64,000 nt of DNA from Actinomycetes bacterium. GTDB lineage: Bacteria > Bacillota > Sulfobacillia > Sulfobacillales > JAIMBI01. Of the stretch, positions 8,282 through 15,658 are shown piece after piece. The stretch's first letter is position 1, and each line of letters starts with the position of its first letter. Where the stretch lies: positions 1-64,000 of the forward strand of contig JAIMBI010000014.1 of NCBI GenBank assembly GCA_023565505.1, written 5' to 3'. The notes under the pieces were generated by a model that ran no database searches, was not told where the DNA came from, and was given only the letters and a program-made list of their open reading frames with translations. The position numbers and the translations under genes are program-made.

Positions 8282-8858
8282 TCCAGGCTCCTCCTCCGGC
8301 AAGAGAACGTGGGGCGCCGAAAACCCCCGGGTCCGGCCCGGCAGCGGGCGAGGGCGGTACCACCGGCAGCGGGAGGGTCGGCGCCCACCGCCCCGGCACA
8401 CCCGGGCAGGCCTTGACCGGTCCGTGGTTCGTCGCCCCAAACAACGCCTGACTTAACGGCCTGTTGTCGACAACGCCGGGCAGATGCGCCACCGCCCCGG
8501 TCGCCTCGTGAGTCGGGTGGCTGCAGCAGGGCACGCCCACCAGGGCGCTCGGCACCGAGCTGCCCTGCTTCAGCCGTCAAGCCGGGCATCTCGCGCCGTC
8601 GCCCGGTCTTCTCCCCCGCACGACGGGAGGCCGTCCCGCCGTCGCCAGGACCGTCACGCGGGAGAGGTGGCCCCATGCGTCGACGGCGAGCCACGCCGGC
8701 TCGTCGGGGTTGTCGCCCACCGACACGCCCGGTGCCCTCCGTGGTCCGCCGGGCCACCGGCCGGCCGAAAGCGACCTCCGGATCGCGCGGCGTCGCCGGC
8801 GGGACGACGCATCGTCGCCAGCGTTCCACCCGGTGCGCCTCGGCCGCCGCCTCCGCCA
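8282..8858. other. Intergenic leader region upstream of the hpa genes
   Basis: About 575 bases between the GntR gene and the hpaG-like gene, both leftward. It holds a 12-base palindrome (8463-8474) about 180 bases before the hpaG-like start and no supported gene. The length suggests that the hpa genes have their own promoter here rather than reading through from the regulator. Confidence 0.4.
8463..8474. promoter_or_regulatory. Palindrome GTTGTCGACAAC, possible operator
   Basis: GTTGTCGACAAC is a perfect 12-base palindrome in the leader of the hpa genes. Its GT..AC core is reminiscent of sites bound by FadR-type GntR regulators, one of which is encoded next door, although the spacing is shorter than the usual form. 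Function is inferred. Confidence 0.3.
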
Positions 8859-9521
8859 TCATCGCCTCGCCTCCCGCCGAGCCGCCGCGAAGGCCTCCAG
8901 CGTGGCCCGGTGGTGCTCGCGGACCAGCCGTTCCACCACGGACGCCGGGGCCCGTTCCGCGAGCGTCTCGAGCAGGTGGAAGTGCTCCTGCAGCGCCGGC
9001 CGGGCCCGCTTCGGGATGCGCGTGAACACTGACGGCTCGATGGCGTCGAGGCGGTCATAGGCGCGGTTGACCAAGTCGAGGGCGTAGGCGTTGGGACACG
9101 GCAGGCACACGGTGCGGTGGAACGCCCGATCCAGCCGGCCGAAACCGACCAGGTCCCCGCCCTCCACGGCCTCCGTCATCCCTCGGGCGATGTCCCGGGC
9201 CGCCTCTAGGTCCCAGGGCCGGATCGTCTCGGCGGCTGTCGCCACCACGAACGCCTCCAGGACGGCCAGCGTCTCCAGGGTCTCGCCGTAGGCCCGGTCG
9301 TCCAGGGCCACCACCTCGAACCCCACGTGCCGGGTATGGACCAGGAATCCCTCGGCTTCGAGGCGCCGCCCTGCCTCCCGCACCGGGATGGTGCTGACGC
9401 CGAATTCTCGGGCGAGCTGCTCCATCACCAGGCGCGTGCCCGGCGGGTAACGCCCCTCGGTGATCCGGCGGCGCAGTTCCTGGTATACCTCTTCCGGCTT
9501 GGCCCCGCGTCCCGCGCTCAC
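8859..9521 (-). CDS. GntR family transcriptional regulator (FadR/FCD subfamily)
   Basis: The first ~75 residues form a winged helix-turn-helix: VYQELRRRITEGRYPPGTRL followed by EFGVSTIPVREAGRRLEAEG. The rest is an all-helical FCD effector domain with the usual Asp...His pattern (LDRAFHRTV, then HFHLLETL near the end) that binds a metal and a small carboxylate. At 220 residues it has the family's normal length. Its ATG overlaps the stop of the upstream flavoprotein gene by four bases (ATGA), so they form one transcript. Position beside the hpa genes suggests that it controls 4-hydroxyphenylacetate breakdown and its own operon; this is inference. Confidence 0.88.
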   Translation of the reverse strand: MSAGRGAKPEEVYQELRRRITEGRYPPGTRLVMEQLAREFGVSTIPVREAGRRLEAEGFLVHTRHVGFEVVALDDRAYGETLETLAVLEAFVVATAAETIRPWDLEAARDIARGMTEAVEGGDLVGFGRLDRAFHRTVCLPCPNAYALDLVNRAYDRLDAIEPSVFTRIPKRARPALQEHFHLLETLAERAPASVVERLVREHHRATLEAFAAARREARR

Positions 9522-9997
9522 GGCCCGCCGACCTCCGGATGCGTCCCGACGTCGTCCAGGTAGCGAGCCACCGTCCGGTCGAGACCGGCAAGCCGGGGCG
9601 GATACGTCTTGGCCACCCGGGGCCCCGCCTCCAGGACGCCGCCGGTGAACATCACGTCGCGGACGCCCTCGACCCGGATCTCCACCCGGGCAAGGGGGAT
9701 GGGCACCCCGGGGACGCGCGGCTCCACGACCCGTGCCTCTCCGGCGACGGCCAACACTGACGGGGCGAACGTCACGAGGACCACCGCGGGATGCACGGCC
9801 AGGCTCCGCAACAGCCGGGCACGCCGGCCGACGACGACGTCCACCCGGTCGGGCGGCCGACCCCGGACCCAGGTCACCGCCGAGACGGCCGGCTCACCTC
9901 GGTCGTCGAGGAAGGCCAGCACGAAGAGGCGGTCGGGGCGGATCTGCTCCACGACCTCGTCCGCCTGAAGCGCCGATCCCTCCGTTCGCCCGGCCAT
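9518..9997 (-). CDS. Split-barrel flavin-binding protein (pyridoxamine 5'-phosphate oxidase-like)
   Basis: This 159-residue protein shows a PNPOx-type split beta barrel: RLFVLAFLDDRGEPAVSAVTWV, VDVVVGRRARLLRSLAVHPAVVLVTFAP and VLAVAGEARVVEP follow the usual strand order and the 'R..nl..nP.v.l' pattern. Members bind FMN or F420 and range from oxidases to general stress proteins. The ATG has GGGAGG eight bases upstream. It is co-transcribed with the GntR regulator and sits beside the hpa genes. Its fold is related to HpaC-type flavin reductases, so it might feed reduced flavin to HpaB, but it is not a recognisable HpaC and that role is speculative. Confidence 0.65.
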   Translation of the reverse strand: MAGRTEGSALQADEVVEQIRPDRLFVLAFLDDRGEPAVSAVTWVRGRPPDRVDVVVGRRARLLRSLAVHPAVVLVTFAPSVLAVAGEARVVEPRVPGVPIPLARVEIRVEGVRDVMFTGGVLEAGPRVAKTYPPRLAGLDRTVARYLDDVGTHPEVGGP

Positions 9998-10029
9998 GGT
10001 CCCGCCTCCCGGCACCGCGCGATATGGTG

Positions 10030-10051
10030 TCGGATATCTGTTTCTATCCGA
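10030..10051. promoter_or_regulatory. Inverted-repeat operator TCGGATA-N8-TATCCGA
   Basis: A perfect seven-base inverted repeat with an eight-base spacer begins one base after the predicted -10 box of the leftward promoter, so a bound repressor would cover the transcription start. The nearest regulator gene is the GntR protein in the same operon, which makes autoregulation the simplest reading. Confidence 0.5.
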
Positions 10052-10052
10052 A

Positions 10053-10082
10053 ATCCTATGTGTTCCGGCGGCACTATGCCAA
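10053..10082 (-). promoter_or_regulatory. Sigma-70-type promoter for flavoprotein-GntR operon
   Basis: On the minus strand, TTGGCA (five of six to consensus) is followed after 18 bases by TAGGAT (four of six). The predicted start of transcription would fall within the inverted repeat at 10030-10051, about 35-40 bases before the flavoprotein ATG. Confidence 0.5.
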
Positions 10083-10510
10083 GTCTGAGTTTGACGACAG
10101 TGTCCACCATGCTTGCCCGCATGCCGGTCGACCCACGGCCGTCCCTTCCGGAAGCGCCGGCAGGCGACCGTGATTGCCGCGGGACAAGTCGTGACGGCCC
10201 CCGGCGGACCAGGCCAGCCGAGCCCGCCGCAGGGAGGCTCGAAGGCCCACAGGCCGAAAACTCGCGACGTGCGATGCTGGCGCGCCCTGTGCAAAGCCCC
10301 CGGCGACGCACGTGGTCTGCCTGGCCTGTTCCCCGGTGGCGTCGGTCTCCTCACACAGGCGCAGCTTCCCGATCCCGTCCATCCAGGCCGGCGGAACGGC
10401 CGTGATTCCCTTTCTCCTCGTCCGGGGTCGGCCCCCCGGCACCCGGTCCGGGCACCCCGACGTCGCGGGGCGGCCCGTGGTATGCTCAGCCTGAAGGAGG
10501 GCGGCGGCGC

Positions 10511-11365
10511 ATGGCGTTCACCGTGGACGACTTTCACGACCTCGTCCGACTGCTTCAGGCCCGTCCGGACTGGAAGCAGGATCTGCGGCGTCTGGTGTTG
10601 ACGGACGAGCTGCTCGACTTGCCGGGGATCGTCCGGGACTTGGCGGCTGCGCAGCAACGCACGGAGGCGCAGCTTCAAGAGCTCGCCGCCGCCCAGAAGC
10701 GGACCGACGAGCAGTTGGCGATCCTCACGGCCCGCGTGGATGCGCTGGCCGACCAAGTGACGGCCCTCACGGCCCGCGTGGACGCGTTGGCCGACCAAGT
10801 GACGGCCCTCACGGCCCGCGTGGACGCGTTGGCCGACCAGGTCACGGCCCTCACGGCCCGTGTGGACGCCCTGGCCGACCAGGTCACGGCCCTCACGGCC
10901 CGCGTGGACGCCCTGGCCGTCGCCCAGCAGCGGACCGAGGTGCGGCTCGGGAAGATGGTCGGCGACTTATTGGAGGCGCGGTTCCGGGACCGGGCGGCGG
11001 CGTGGTTGGGCCGCCTGGGCCTGCGGCGCGCCCGGGTGGTCCCAGACCCCGAATGGGCGGAGCAACTGGACGAGGCCGTCGACACCGGTCGCCTCACGGA
11101 GGCCGACCGGGCGGAACTGCTGCTCACCGATGCCGTCGTGCGCGCGCGCGACGCGGACGGCGAGGTGTGGTTGGCGGTGGAGGTGTCGGCCACGGTGGAT
11201 GCCCACGATGTCGAGCGGGCGCAACGGCGCGCGGCACTCTTGGCCCGTCTTGAGGGGCGGGTCCGGGGGGCTGTGGCGGGGCAGGCGTTCACCGCGGGGG
11301 CGGAGGCGGCCCTGGCAGCGGACCCGGCGGTGGTCAAGATCCCGGTCCCCGGTGGGGACAACTGA
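10511..11365 (+). CDS. Coiled-coil protein with C-terminal nuclease-like domain
   Basis: 284 residues in three parts. Residues 1-55 are a small helical region (VDDFHDLVRLLQARPDWKQD). Residues 55-145 are a long coiled coil containing about four and a half exact or near-exact copies of the 14-residue unit TARVDALADQVTAL. Residues 145-284 are a globular domain with EVWLAVEVSATVDAHDVERA, which resembles the degenerate PD-(D/E)xK-type domains of the DUF3782-like coiled-coil proteins common in thermophiles and cyanobacteria. The catalytic lysine is not obvious, so nuclease activity is doubtful. The ATG follows AAGGAGG at nine bases. The gene is alone in its direction. Function unknown. Confidence 0.7.
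   Translation: MAFTVDDFHDLVRLLQARPDWKQDLRRLVLTDELLDLPGIVRDLAAAQQRTEAQLQELAAAQKRTDEQLAILTARVDALADQVTALTARVDALADQVTALTARVDALADQVTALTARVDALADQVTALTARVDALAVAQQRTEVRLGKMVGDLLEARFRDRAAAWLGRLGLRRARVVPDPEWAEQLDEAVDTGRLTEADRAELLLTDAVVRARDADGEVWLAVEVSATVDAHDVERAQRRAALLARLEGRVRGAVAGQAFTAGAEAALAADPAVVKIPVPGGDN
10724..10918 (+). repeat. 42-bp tandem repeat array inside the coiled-coil gene
   Basis: The unit beginning CTCACGGCCCGCGTGGACGC recurs at 10724, 10766, 10808, 10850 and 10892, exactly 42 bases apart, with only a few third-position differences. Each unit encodes 14 residues (two heptads), so copy number can change without breaking the frame. Confidence 0.9.
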
Positions 11366-11786
11366 CCGCCCCCGTGCCGCTCCCGACCCCGCCACTAGCT
11401 TGACCGCCGCACGGGGTCCGGCCACCCGGACGGCCTCCCGCACCTTTCGGCATCCGCCATCACGCCGCACAGGGTGCACGCTTTTGGCGGCGGGCGGACC
11501 CGGCACGCCTCGAGGCCGGGCCGGACCGGAGGCCGGAATGGCGGCCCGGCGGACGCAAGTCCGCGTCGGCGACGCGCCGTCAAGACCGGGGCAGTCGGAC
11601 GATCCGGCTCGCTCGCCTGCCCTCGTCGCGGAGGCCGTCGGTTGACGCAGACCCAGAGCCGAGCCCCGGTGGACAGGTGCGGTTCCGACGAGTAGGATGG
11701 AGGCGAACACCCTGACCCCCCGTAGGGAGGCCGCTCACTCCTACGGACGGGTCAGGGTGTTTTCGGACCGGGACGGGTCGCCGGAC
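11366..11786. other. Intergenic region between convergent genes
   Basis: About 420 bases between the coiled-coil gene and the leftward RraA-family gene. The only structure I can support is the long hairpin at 11706-11764. Confidence 0.4.
11706..11764 (+). terminator. Two-part hairpin terminator with T-run
   Basis: AACACCCTGACCC pairs perfectly with GGGTCAGGGTGTT (13 bp), and an inner CGTAGG/CCTACG helix extends the stem. The plus-strand transcript leaves the stem through GTTTTC, so it is best oriented for rightward transcription, although it lies directly after the leftward RraA-family stop and may serve both. Confidence 0.65.
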
Positions 11787-12485
11787 TCAGTTCTCCCAGC
11801 GGTATTCGTAGTCGGGGTCGGTCTCGAGGCGCGCCCGCACCCACGCGCGGTCGACGCCGCCCGCGGCGATGCGCGCCAGCGTCGCCTCCTCGTCCTGCCA
11901 CTGGGCGTAGGCCGCGGCCACCACCGCCTCCATGTCCCGCGGGTCGATCACCACCACGCCGTCCGCGTCCCCCACCACGAGGTCGCCGGGGTGCACGGGA
12001 ACCCCGCCGCAGGTGATGGGCACGTTGATCTCCCCCGGTCCGTTCTTGTACGGGCCGACGTGGGTGGCCGCCCGGGCGAACACGGGGAAGCCCATCGCGC
12101 GGATGGCCTCCGAGTCGCGGATGGCCCCGTCGAGCACGAAGCCCACCGCCCCGTTGCGCTGCGCGAGGCGGCAGACGATCTCCCCGATGAGCGCGCGTGA
12201 CTCGTCCCCGCCGCCGTCGACGACGATGACCTGTCCCGGTCGCACGATGTCCGCCGCGTGATGGATGAGGAGGTTGTCGCCCGCACGCGTCCGGACCGTG
12301 AGCGCCGTTCCGATGAGCTTGGCGGAACCGTGCCAGGGTCGGATGGCGGCATGCATGCCGCGCGTGCGGGCCATGTTGTCGCTCAAGTGCGCCGTCTGCA
12401 CCTGTTCGAGGCGCCGTCGCACCTCGGGCGGGATCGCCGTCAGGACGGAGGGCCGAATCCGGAGCACCGCCTTGGCTTTCGCCAT
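11787..12485 (-). CDS. RraA-family protein (HMG/CHA aldolase- or oxaloacetate decarboxylase-like)
   Basis: The 232-residue protein has the RraA/HMG-CHA aldolase fold. IVVDGGGDESRALIGE carries the conserved glycine-rich turn, GFVLDGAIRDSEAI contains the Gly-x-x-Arg-Asp active-site motif, and GDLVVGDADGVVVIDP is the family's C-terminal signature. Members are divalent-metal class II pyruvate aldolases that split 4-hydroxy-4-methyl-2-oxoglutarate or 4-carboxy-4-hydroxy-2-oxoadipate or decarboxylate oxaloacetate; other members only inhibit RNase E. The ATG has GAGGAA upstream. With a second RraA-like gene and a PEP-mutase-like gene nearby, a role in dicarboxylate or aromatic breakdown is more likely than RNase control. 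Exact substrate unknown. Confidence 0.82.
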   Translation of the reverse strand: MAKAKAVLRIRPSVLTAIPPEVRRRLEQVQTAHLSDNMARTRGMHAAIRPWHGSAKLIGTALTVRTRAGDNLLIHHAADIVRPGQVIVVDGGGDESRALIGEIVCRLAQRNGAVGFVLDGAIRDSEAIRAMGFPVFARAATHVGPYKNGPGEINVPITCGGVPVHPGDLVVGDADGVVVIDPRDMEAVVAAAYAQWQDEEATLARIAAGGVDRAWVRARLETDPDYEYRWEN

Positions 12486-12967
12486 TGTCGATTCCTCGCT
12501 TTCGCCGGCTTCGGGACGGACGGGCACGCGCCCGAGGACCGCATGCCGGCCGTCCGACTCGAGACTTGGCCAAAGGCTCCCGCGAGTCCTGCCGGCTGAT
12601 CGCCGGGCCCGGACGTCCACCCCGAGACACGTCCGGTGCCGGGACGGCCGGCGGGTGTTCCGGAAGCGGCGAATTGGGTCTGCATCACGCCCCCTGCCAC
12701 GGGGCCCCGGGGGCCGCCCGGGCTGGTCGGCGGCCGCGCGCCGGAACACGACGGCGTCGCGGGCCGGTCGTGTTCCCCGTGAGGCTCAACGGCGTCGCGT
12801 CGGGCGGGCGGGCCCGGGACCGGCACCGTTTTCCCCGTCCCGGCGCACCACCCGGGGTTGGCGGAAACGTGTCCGCGCCAGCCCGACGAAGCTCGCCCCG
12901 GCCGGCAGAGGGCCCGCACACCTTGCGGACCGATGGCGCTTCGGCCACAATCCCGGGCGGGGAGGCG
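12486..12967. other. Divergent intergenic region
   Basis: About 480 bases between the leftward RraA-family gene and the rightward DNA glycosylase. Promoters for both should lie here, but I could not pick one with confidence, and no gene is supported. Confidence 0.35.
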
Positions 12968-13609
12968 ATGGCGGCGGACGGTCCTTTCGAACCGGTGCCG
13001 CGGGCGTGGTTCGACCGGCCCACGCTGGAGCTCGCGGCGGCGCTCCTGGGCACAGTGCTCGTCCACGACACACCGGAGGGCCTCGCGGCGGCCCGCATCG
13101 TGGAGGTGGAGGCCTACCGCGGCCCGCACGACCAGGCGGCGCACTCCTACGGCGGCCGGCGCACCGCCCGCACGGAAGCCATGTTCTGGCCGCCCGGACA
13201 CGCCTACATCTACCGCATCTACGGCATGTACTGCTGCTTCGACGTCGTCTCGGCGCCGGACGGCCACCCCGAGGCCGTGCTGGTCCGCGCGGTGGAGCCG
13301 CTCCACGGTCTGCCGCTGATGGCCCGGCGCCGCAGCGTGACGCTGAGCCGGCCCCCGACCCGGGCGGAACTCCGCGCGCTCGGGGCCGGCCCCGGGCGCC
13401 TGGCGCAGGCTCTGGGCATCACCATGGCGCAGTACGGCCTGCCGCTCTGGGAGCCGCCGCTCTACATTGCCGCCGCCCCGGAGCCGGTGCCGCCCGAAGC
13501 CGTGGCGACCGGTCCCAGGGTCAACATCGGCTATGCCGGGGAGGCCACGGCCTACCCGTGGCGCTTCTGGATCCGCGACCACCCCATGGTCTCCGTCCGT
13601 CCCCGCTGA
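12968..13609 (+). CDS. 3-methyladenine DNA glycosylase (AAG/MPG family)
   Basis: A 213-residue alkyladenine glycosylase of the AAG type. It begins AWFDRPTLELAAALLGTVLVH, then RIVEVEAYRGPHDQAAHSYGG holds the catalytic Glu (VEVEAY) and the His of the DNA-contacting loop, AYIYRIYGMYCCFDVV is the Tyr-rich nucleotide-intercalating strand, and GPGRLAQALGI and PRVNIGYAGEA complete the pattern. It flips out and removes alkylated purines in base-excision repair. The start is ATG 12968, the only ATG in the frame before the conserved region; GGGAGG sits close before it (two-base gap), a tight spacing. It stands alone. Confidence 0.9.
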   Translation: MAADGPFEPVPRAWFDRPTLELAAALLGTVLVHDTPEGLAAARIVEVEAYRGPHDQAAHSYGGRRTARTEAMFWPPGHAYIYRIYGMYCCFDVVSAPDGHPEAVLVRAVEPLHGLPLMARRRSVTLSRPPTRAELRALGAGPGRLAQALGITMAQYGLPLWEPPLYIAAAPEPVPPEAVATGPRVNIGYAGEATAYPWRFWIRDHPMVSVRPR

Positions 13610-13679
13610 CCGGGCCGCCGACCCCGCGGACGGCCGCGCACGGTGAGGATCGGAGCCTGCCGCCGGGGCCCCGTCGGCC

Positions 13680-14726
13680 TCACCCGGCCCAGGCCCGGAG
13701 GGCCTCCGGGAACGGCGGCCGGATGACCCCGCCGTCGGTGATGAACGCCGTCACGTACTCGGCCGGGGTCACGTCGAAGGCCCAGTTCCGGACCGCCACG
13801 CCCTCGGGGACCGTCCGCCGGCCCCCGCAGGACGCCACATCCTCCCGCGGGCGCTCTTCGACGACGATCTCCTCCCCCGTCTCTCGCGCCAGGTCGAAGG
13901 TGGACCGGGGAGCGGCGACATAGAAGGGGATGCCGTGGGCCCGCGCCAGGACCGCAAGCCCGTACGTCCCGATCTTGTTCGCCACGTCCCCGCGGGCCGT
14001 GATCCGGTCGGCCCCGACGATCACCGCGTCCACCAGGCCCCGGCGCATGACGGTGGCCGCGGCGCCGTCGACGACGACGGTCACCGGGATCCCGGCGCGG
14101 TCGAGTTCCCAGGCCGTGAGCCGAGCCCCCTGGAGCAGCGGCCGGGTTTCGTCGACGAACACCGGCACCGGGCGCCCCTGTTCCCGGAGCCGGTAGAGGG
14201 GCGCCGTGGCCGTCCCGTAGCCGGACGTGCCCAGGGCGCCGGCGTTGCAATGGGTGAGCACGCCCCGGCTCCCCGCGAGGAGGGGGGCGCCGGCCTCCCC
14301 GATGCGCCGGCACCGCTCCCGCTCCTCCGCCCACAGGCGTCCGGCCCCGGCCAGGGCGGCCGCCCGCACCGTCTCGCCCGCCGGCCGGGCCGCCACCTCG
14401 GCCAGGACCCGGTCCAGGGCCCAGAAGAGGTTCACGGCCGTCGGCCGGGTGCGGCGGAGCCGCGCCGCCGCCGCCTCGAGCCGCGCCTCGGCCGCCGGCC
14501 CGTCGGTGCCACCGACCTCGTCGAGGGCCGTCACGAGGCCGAAGGCCGCCGCGATCCCGATGGCCGGCGCGCCGCGGACCCGAAGCCGCTCGATGGCCTC
14601 GGCGACTGCCTCGAGCGTCGTCGGGGCCAGCACCTGGTAGGCCTCCGGCAGGCGGGTCTGGTCGACGAGCCGAAGCCCCCCGTCCCACCAGACCGCGGCC
14701 AAGCCGCCGGCCGCGTCAGGTCGCAA
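13680..14726 (-). CDS. mtnA: S-methyl-5-thioribose-1-phosphate isomerase
   Basis: The 348-residue protein carries the MtnA/eIF2B-like signatures: LRVRGAPAIGIAAAFG (substrate phosphate loop), VLTHCNAGALGTSGYGTA (catalytic Cys), VFVDETRPLLQGARLTAWEL and VIVGADRITARGDVANKIGT (catalytic Asp). It converts methylthioribose-1-phosphate to methylthioribulose-1-phosphate in methionine salvage, or the 5-deoxyribose analogue in the DHAP shunt. The start is a TTG inside the end of the upstream PEP-mutase-like gene (11-base overlap), so it is the last gene of a three-gene leftward group. The other methionine-salvage genes (mtnK, mtnB and so on) are not in the window. Confidence 0.93.
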   Translation of the reverse strand: MRPDAAGGLAAVWWDGGLRLVDQTRLPEAYQVLAPTTLEAVAEAIERLRVRGAPAIGIAAAFGLVTALDEVGGTDGPAAEARLEAAAARLRRTRPTAVNLFWALDRVLAEVAARPAGETVRAAALAGAGRLWAEERERCRRIGEAGAPLLAGSRGVLTHCNAGALGTSGYGTATAPLYRLREQGRPVPVFVDETRPLLQGARLTAWELDRAGIPVTVVVDGAAATVMRRGLVDAVIVGADRITARGDVANKIGTYGLAVLARAHGIPFYVAAPRSTFDLARETGEEIVVEERPREDVASCGGRRTVPEGVAVRNWAFDVTPAEYVTAFITDGGVIRPPFPEALRAWAG

Positions 14727-15606
14727 AGCGGGCCTCCAGGGTGCGGATCTCGTCGAGCCCGATGAGGTCCAGGAACTCGGGGAAGCTCACCTGGCGGTCG
14801 GCCAACGCGACGGGCGTTCCGTCGGCCTTCAGCCGCTCGAGCGCGGCGCGCACGGCGAAGGTGGCCGCAAACAAGGTCGTCACCGGGAAGATCACGAGCT
14901 TGAAGCCGTACTCCCGGAGCCGGCTCAAGGGCACCGGGGGCGTGCGGCCGCTCTCCACCCAGTTGAAGAGGAGCGGCACGCCCTCCAACGTCCGCGCGAT
15001 CCGCTCGATCTCCCCCTCGCTCTCCGGCGCCTCCACGAACAGCACGTCCGCCCCGGCGTCGCGGTACCGGCGGGCCCGTTCCAGCGCCGCGTCCAGGCCC
15101 TCCACGGCCCGCGCGTCGGTGCGCGCGATGATCACCAGGTCGCCCGCACCCCGCGCCGCCACGGCCGCCCGGATCTTCTGCACCATCTCCTCCGGGGGGA
15201 CGACCTGCTTGCCGGTCATGTGGCCGCACTTCTTGGGCGCGACCTGGTCCTCCAGGTGGAGGGCGGCGACCCCGGCCGCCGCATACTCCTGCACCGTGCG
15301 GATGACGTTCAGGGGGTTGCCGTACCCCGTGTCCGCGTCGGCGATGAGCGGGATGCCCACGGCCCGCGCCAGGCGCCGCGCGTGGTCCGCCATCTCCGTG
15401 CCCGACACCAAGCCGACGTCGGGGCGCCCGAGCACCGACGCCGCCGCCCCGAACCCGGTCATGTAGACCGCCGGAAACCCGGCCTGCTCCACCAACCGCG
15501 CGGACAGCGCGTCGTAGGCCCCCGGGGCCAGCACCGGCTCCGGGCCGGCCAGAAGCTCCCTGAGGCGCCTTGCCGGCGAAACCGCCGGCGTCAGAAAACT
15601 GCCCAC
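14716..15606 (-). CDS. Isocitrate lyase/PEP mutase family protein
   Basis: At 296 residues this matches the isocitrate lyase/PEP mutase superfamily. LIADADTGYGNPLNVIRTVQ holds the Mg-binding Asp residues, and LHLEDQVAPKKCGHMTGK contains the KKCGH loop characteristic of lyases such as 2-methylisocitrate and 2,3-dimethylmalate lyase. It should cleave a 2-hydroxy- or 2,3-substituted dicarboxylic acid, or decarboxylate oxaloacetate; the substrate cannot be told from sequence. The GTG start follows AAGGAGG at eight bases. It lies 52 bases after an RraA-family gene and overlaps mtnA, so the three are likely one operon. Confidence 0.87.
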   Translation of the reverse strand: MGSFLTPAVSPARRLRELLAGPEPVLAPGAYDALSARLVEQAGFPAVYMTGFGAAASVLGRPDVGLVSGTEMADHARRLARAVGIPLIADADTGYGNPLNVIRTVQEYAAAGVAALHLEDQVAPKKCGHMTGKQVVPPEEMVQKIRAAVAARGAGDLVIIARTDARAVEGLDAALERARRYRDAGADVLFVEAPESEGEIERIARTLEGVPLLFNWVESGRTPPVPLSRLREYGFKLVIFPVTTLFAATFAVRAALERLKADGTPVALADRQVSFPEFLDLIGLDEIRTLEARFAT

Positions 15607-15658
15607 CCGAACGGCCTCCTTTCCCTGTCCGTCTCCCTCGCCCGCCCGGTCCGCGGGC

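Larger units (their letters stand above)
9998..10510. other. Divergent intergenic region
   Basis: About 510 bases between divergent genes. It contains the promoter and operator for the flavoprotein-GntR operon (10030-10082) and, at its right end, AAGGAGG for the coiled-coil gene. I see no gene in the remainder. Confidence 0.45.

Noticed and set aside
9518-9997. Calling the split-barrel protein hpaC
   Set aside because: Sequence pattern is PNPOx-like rather than that of HpaC flavin reductases; kept as a possibility only.
10074-10442. Leftward frame with Cys and Trp residues that might be a transposase remnant
   Set aside because: No DDE or recombinase motif, no terminal repeats, and it overlaps a convincing promoter/operator region.
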